This document shows, in pieces, positions 61,517 through 64,000 of a stretch of DNA of 64,000 nucleotides. The stretch's first letter is position 1. The number at the start of each line of letters is the position of its first letter. The position numbers and the translations under genes are program-made. The stretch covers positions 124,001 through 188,000 of the forward strand of contig NW_017567021.1 in NCBI RefSeq assembly GCF_001661265.1, read 5' to 3'. Source of the stretch: Saitoella complicata NRRL Y-17804 (taxonomy: Eukaryota > Ascomycota > Saitoellomycetes > Saitoellales > Saitoellaceae). The notes beneath the pieces are model-generated. The model was not told the DNA's origin and did no database searches. It saw only the letters and a list, made by a program, of their open reading frames with translations.

Positions 61517-64000
61517 TCAACGTCCCTTTCCTCCCCTCTTCTTCTTCTTGTTCTTCTTCTTCTTCGAAGACGTAGGACTCAACACCTCCGCTCCTGCCTC
61601 ATCCTGACCCTGCTCCTCACCTTCACCTTGGGCAGTCTCCTCACTCGCAGGTTCCCCACTCGACAAGCCCGACGATGCGAAAGCCGCCGCACTCGGCGGT
61701 CCGCTAAGCAACGGCTCAGTCTCAGTCGACGTCGGTTCCTCTTCCACCTCCACTGGCTCCGCTTCCGTCTTGGCCACCGCCAGCTTAACTTTCCCGTCCA
61801 AAATGACGGGCGTGATCCCCGTGCCCTCAAGAGCCTCGCTCGGCAACGTCTTGATGGCCTCCATCTCTGCAACCAGCGCTTGGTTGTCTGCATTGTCCTC
61901 CAACAAGTTCCTCACACAGAAAACTGCATGTTCGCGAAGATAGGGGTTGTCGTCGTCCACATTACATTGACTCAGAATCAACTCAACTCCATGAAGGCGA
62001 CGAATCTCATCCTGTACAGATTGTGACCGGTAACAGAGTGTACCAAGTAACTTCACTGCATCACGCTTGACAAATGCAAATGCTTTCATTGAGTCGGCTT
62101 CAGCGGTAGGGTCATATGGCGATGAGGAGACACTGCCTGAAGACTTGATTGTCCGGCACGGAACATAAGTGTTAGCAGCACCAAGCAAAGCGATGGTAGT
62201 CTCAAGTACCCCATTCTTCAAGAGTGTCTCCTTTGCGGATGTGTCAGAGCATAAGTGCGTCAACGTTTGCAACAATAGAACAACACCAGTCCAAACTGAT
62301 GTCGCATCTGTTACATCCATCTTCTCGTTTGATGTGTTTGTTGACTGATCGTTATTCAGTGCCTTCATGAGGAATGAGGATCGGTCTGCAACGGCCTTGA
62401 AAACCTTCACCAAGGACTTCGGGAACTGAGGTTGTTGCGTCAAGTCAATCTGCTCTGAATCCAACATTGCATCCACGATCTTCAAGATATTGAGCTGCGG
62501 ATCTGACAAGACATAATGGTCACTCTTGGCAACAGCGTAGAGCTCCTCAAATCCACCATTCTTGATGACTGATGCAATGATGTAATATGTAAGCTCAAAA
62601 GCTTCTGGTTGAGATTCCTCAAATGAATCGTCGGCAATCATGGAAAGCTGGCGCAGGAGTGCCTTCCCAGAAGAAGTATTGAGCAACGTGTCTCGCAATG
62701 ATGCCTTCTCTGAAATGCAGTTCCAGGTGAAGAAAAGCAAGGGCAGAATAGCCTGTTTTGAGGAGAACGCAAATAGAGAATTCATGAACTTTTCATCAGC
62801 ATAAGCAACCCAATTCATCCACACTCGCTCCTTCTGCTGAGTATTGCCTGCAATCATGTTTGAAAGGACTTGCAGGGATGTTGTAATGAGATTTGACAAA
62901 GCTGCATTATCCGCATTTGCCAAACAGGCTTGTAAGACACTCTCAACAGTTTTGTCAAGGTTGGCATTACCAGCATTGTCCTGGGCTTGTTGACCAGCGG
63001 CAAGGAGATTTCTTGCAAAAGTCAAAAAGTTCTTGATGGTCTCTGATGACTCCTGTCCTGAGGTGATGCTGGTACCTTGCACAACAGCGACGAGGTTACT
63101 CCACACCATTGGTTCCTCACCCAGAAGCTCCCTCAGATTCGCATTTGATTGTGTTTCAAAAACAATCTGCTTCAAACTTTCAAGGGACTCGGTTGACGAC
63201 CCATGCTGGAGGCTTCTGAGTAGACTGACCGTACGCGAAGGCTCGGTCTCCTCCGCCTGCTCCGGTTGCGTCTGCGCATCCTTGACATCGGCTTCAACCC
63301 CAGCCCTTTCCGGAACAGGTACAACCGGAACGACCGGCGCTCCAGGCAACGCGGCCGCCTCCCCCGCCGGTCCCTCTTCCCCGCCCACATCCTCCGTCTC
63401 AATCGGAGCGGGAGCCTCGGGCTCAGAATCCTCCTCGTGAGCCGCATCGAGGTCCTTGGGATCGGCGACGGCGCCGTCCTCGGTGAGAGTTAGACCTGCT
63501 TGCTCCAAAACTGCGGCAGCGTTTCCCGCGGGAGAAGCCGGGTTGGCATCGGCTTCCTCAGCGACAGGTTGCGGTACTGATGTGGGTTCAATATCGGTGA
63601 GCTGAATGAACGGCCGTGGTTGCTCGGATGAAGTCTCAGCCTCGACCGGGGCCTTGACGCTCTCGGCCGCCTTCACAGCCGGCGTCCCACTTCCACTCCC
63701 TTCGCCGCTCCCCTCCCCCGCATCCTCCAACAAACCCCTCTCCGCCTCATCAACCTTCTCATCTGCCTTCCTCGCCCTCTCCTTCTCCGCCCGAATCTGC
63801 TTCTCCCACATACTCCTATATGTCCCATTCCCATGCAAAATCAGCTCATCGTGACCCCCAGCCTCAACTAACCGCCCATTCTGCAACACCAAGATCTTGT
63901 CCGCATCGGTGATGGTGGAGAGACGGTGAGCAATAGTGAAAGTTGTACGGCCTTGACGGAGAGTAGCGAGAGCTGATTGTATTTCTCGTTCGGTGGTGGT
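61517..64000 (-). CDS. HMT1-type ABC transporter fused to Ctr86/ataxin-10 domain, 3' part
   Basis: One frame is open from the window edge at 64000 to the stop at 61517 (827 residues visible). It begins inside an ABC ATPase domain just after Walker [22 protein letters not shown] supplies the H-loop histidine, then [17 protein letters not shown] and [15 protein letters not shown], as at the end of fungal HMT1-type vacuolar half-transporters. About 180 residues of Glu/Ala/Pro-rich linker without any Met follow, then an armadillo-like helical region ([19 protein letters not shown] onward) ending in the ataxin-10 domain near 61850-62090 ([38 protein letters not shown]). A poly-Lys tail ([13 protein letters not shown]) ends the protein. 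Yeast Ctr86 and ataxin-10 normally stand alone. The ataxin-10 part uses visibly less GC-biased codons. Confidence 0.82.
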   Translation of the reverse strand, partial: TTTEREIQSALATLRQGRTTFTIAHRLSTITDADKILVLQNGRLVEAGGHDELILHGNGTYRSMWEKQIRAEKERARKADEKVDEAERGLLEDAGEGSGEGSGSGTPAVKAAESVKAPVEAETSSEQPRPFIQLTDIEPTSVPQPVAEEADANPASPAGNAAAVLEQAGLTLTEDGAVADPKDLDAAHEEDSEPEAPAPIETEDVGGEEGPAGEAAALPGAPVVPVVPVPERAGVEADVKDAQTQPEQAEETEPSRTVSLLRSLQHGSSTESLESLKQIVFETQSNANLRELLGEEPMVWSNLVAVVQGTSITSGQESSETIKNFLTFARNLLAAGQQAQDNAGNANLDKTVESVLQACLANADNAALSNLITTSLQVLSNMIAGNTQQKERVWMNWVAYADEKFMNSLFAFSSKQAILPLLFFTWNCISEKASLRDTLLNTSSGKALLRQLSMIADDSFEESQPEAFELTYYIIASVIKNGGFEELYAVAKSDHYVLSDPQLNILKIVDAMLDSEQIDLTQQPQFPKSLVKVFKAVADRSSFLMKALNNDQSTNTSNEKMDVTDATSVWTGVVLLLQTLTHLCSDTSAKETLLKNGVLETTIALLGAANTYVPCRTIKSSGSVSSSPYDPTAEADSMKAFAFVKRDAVKLLGTLCYRSQSVQDEIRRLHGVELILSQCNVDDDNPYLREHAVFCVRNLLEDNADNQALVAEMEAIKTLPSEALEGTGITPVILDGKVKLAVAKTEAEPVEVEEEPTSTETEPLLSGPPSAAAFASSGLSSGEPASEETAQGEGEEQGQDEAGAEVLSPTSSKKKKNKKKKRGGKGR

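Noticed and set aside
1-64000. CRISPR array, bacterial operon, or prophage content
   Set aside because: There are no regularly spaced identical repeats, and genes have spliceosomal introns and eukaryotic families throughout.

Overview
The window looks like intron-poor nuclear DNA of a filamentous ascomycete, probably Pezizomycotina. Three things point that way. Introns are short (45-86 nt, one of 299 nt), with GTAHGT-type donors and CTRAY or TACTAAC branch points. The gene set is typically ascomycete: Def1, a DASH Duo1 subunit, Atg11, a Rum1-type CDK inhibitor, an RGS-LOV photoreceptor, an HMT1-type ABC transporter and a fungal protoglobin. Promoters are compact and shared. I recognise no rRNA, tRNA, transposon, provirus or CRISPR array.

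Layout. 1-9.6 kb: the end of a Def1-like gene, an old yellow enzyme, phosphoglucomutase, a disrupted TFIIIC (Tfc6-like) gene and a divergent RING-CH membrane ubiquitin ligase. 9.6-20.1 kb: one Ran1/Pat1-like kinase gene isolated between two gene-free stretches of 3.8 and 5.2 kb; both are rich in the heptamer ACTCGGG. 20.1-25.1 kb: RGS-LOV, tRNA dihydrouridine synthase Dus4 and a membrane-anchored protoglobin. 25.2-29.2 kb: a divergent GH1 beta-glucosidase / MFS sugar transporter pair whose shared promoter carries three tandem CGG-N11-CCG (Gal4/Lac9-class) sites.

29.4-43.0 kb: oligoribonuclease, an Nhp6-like HMG-box protein, a mitochondrial low-complexity protein, Atg11, an Ish1/Msc1-like ER/nuclear-envelope protein, an SDR oxidoreductase, a PAQR/Izh receptor and a SAC3/GANP-like protein. 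Three of these genes have CRE-type sites about 90-110 bp before the start codon. 43.3-48.8 kb: Tma7, the spliceosomal kinase Prp4, a ZNHIT3/Hit1 zinc-finger protein and HMG-CoA synthase. 50.6-61.1 kb: Dus3, a GST-like protein, Vps35, a secreted LamG protein, Duo1 and a Rum1-like CDK inhibitor. 61.5-64 kb: the 3' part of a gene encoding, in one open frame, the end of an HMT1-type ABC transporter joined to a Ctr86/ataxin-10 domain.

Most genes are housekeeping (glycogen/sugar, sterol, tRNA modification, splicing, retromer, mitosis). The items most worth following are the Gal4-class site array, the ABC-ataxin-10 fusion, the motif-rich deserts around the Ran1/Pat1-like kinase, the CRE trio and the broken Tfc6-like locus. 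All spliced models were built by eye from splice signals, reading phase and family similarity; no searches were run.
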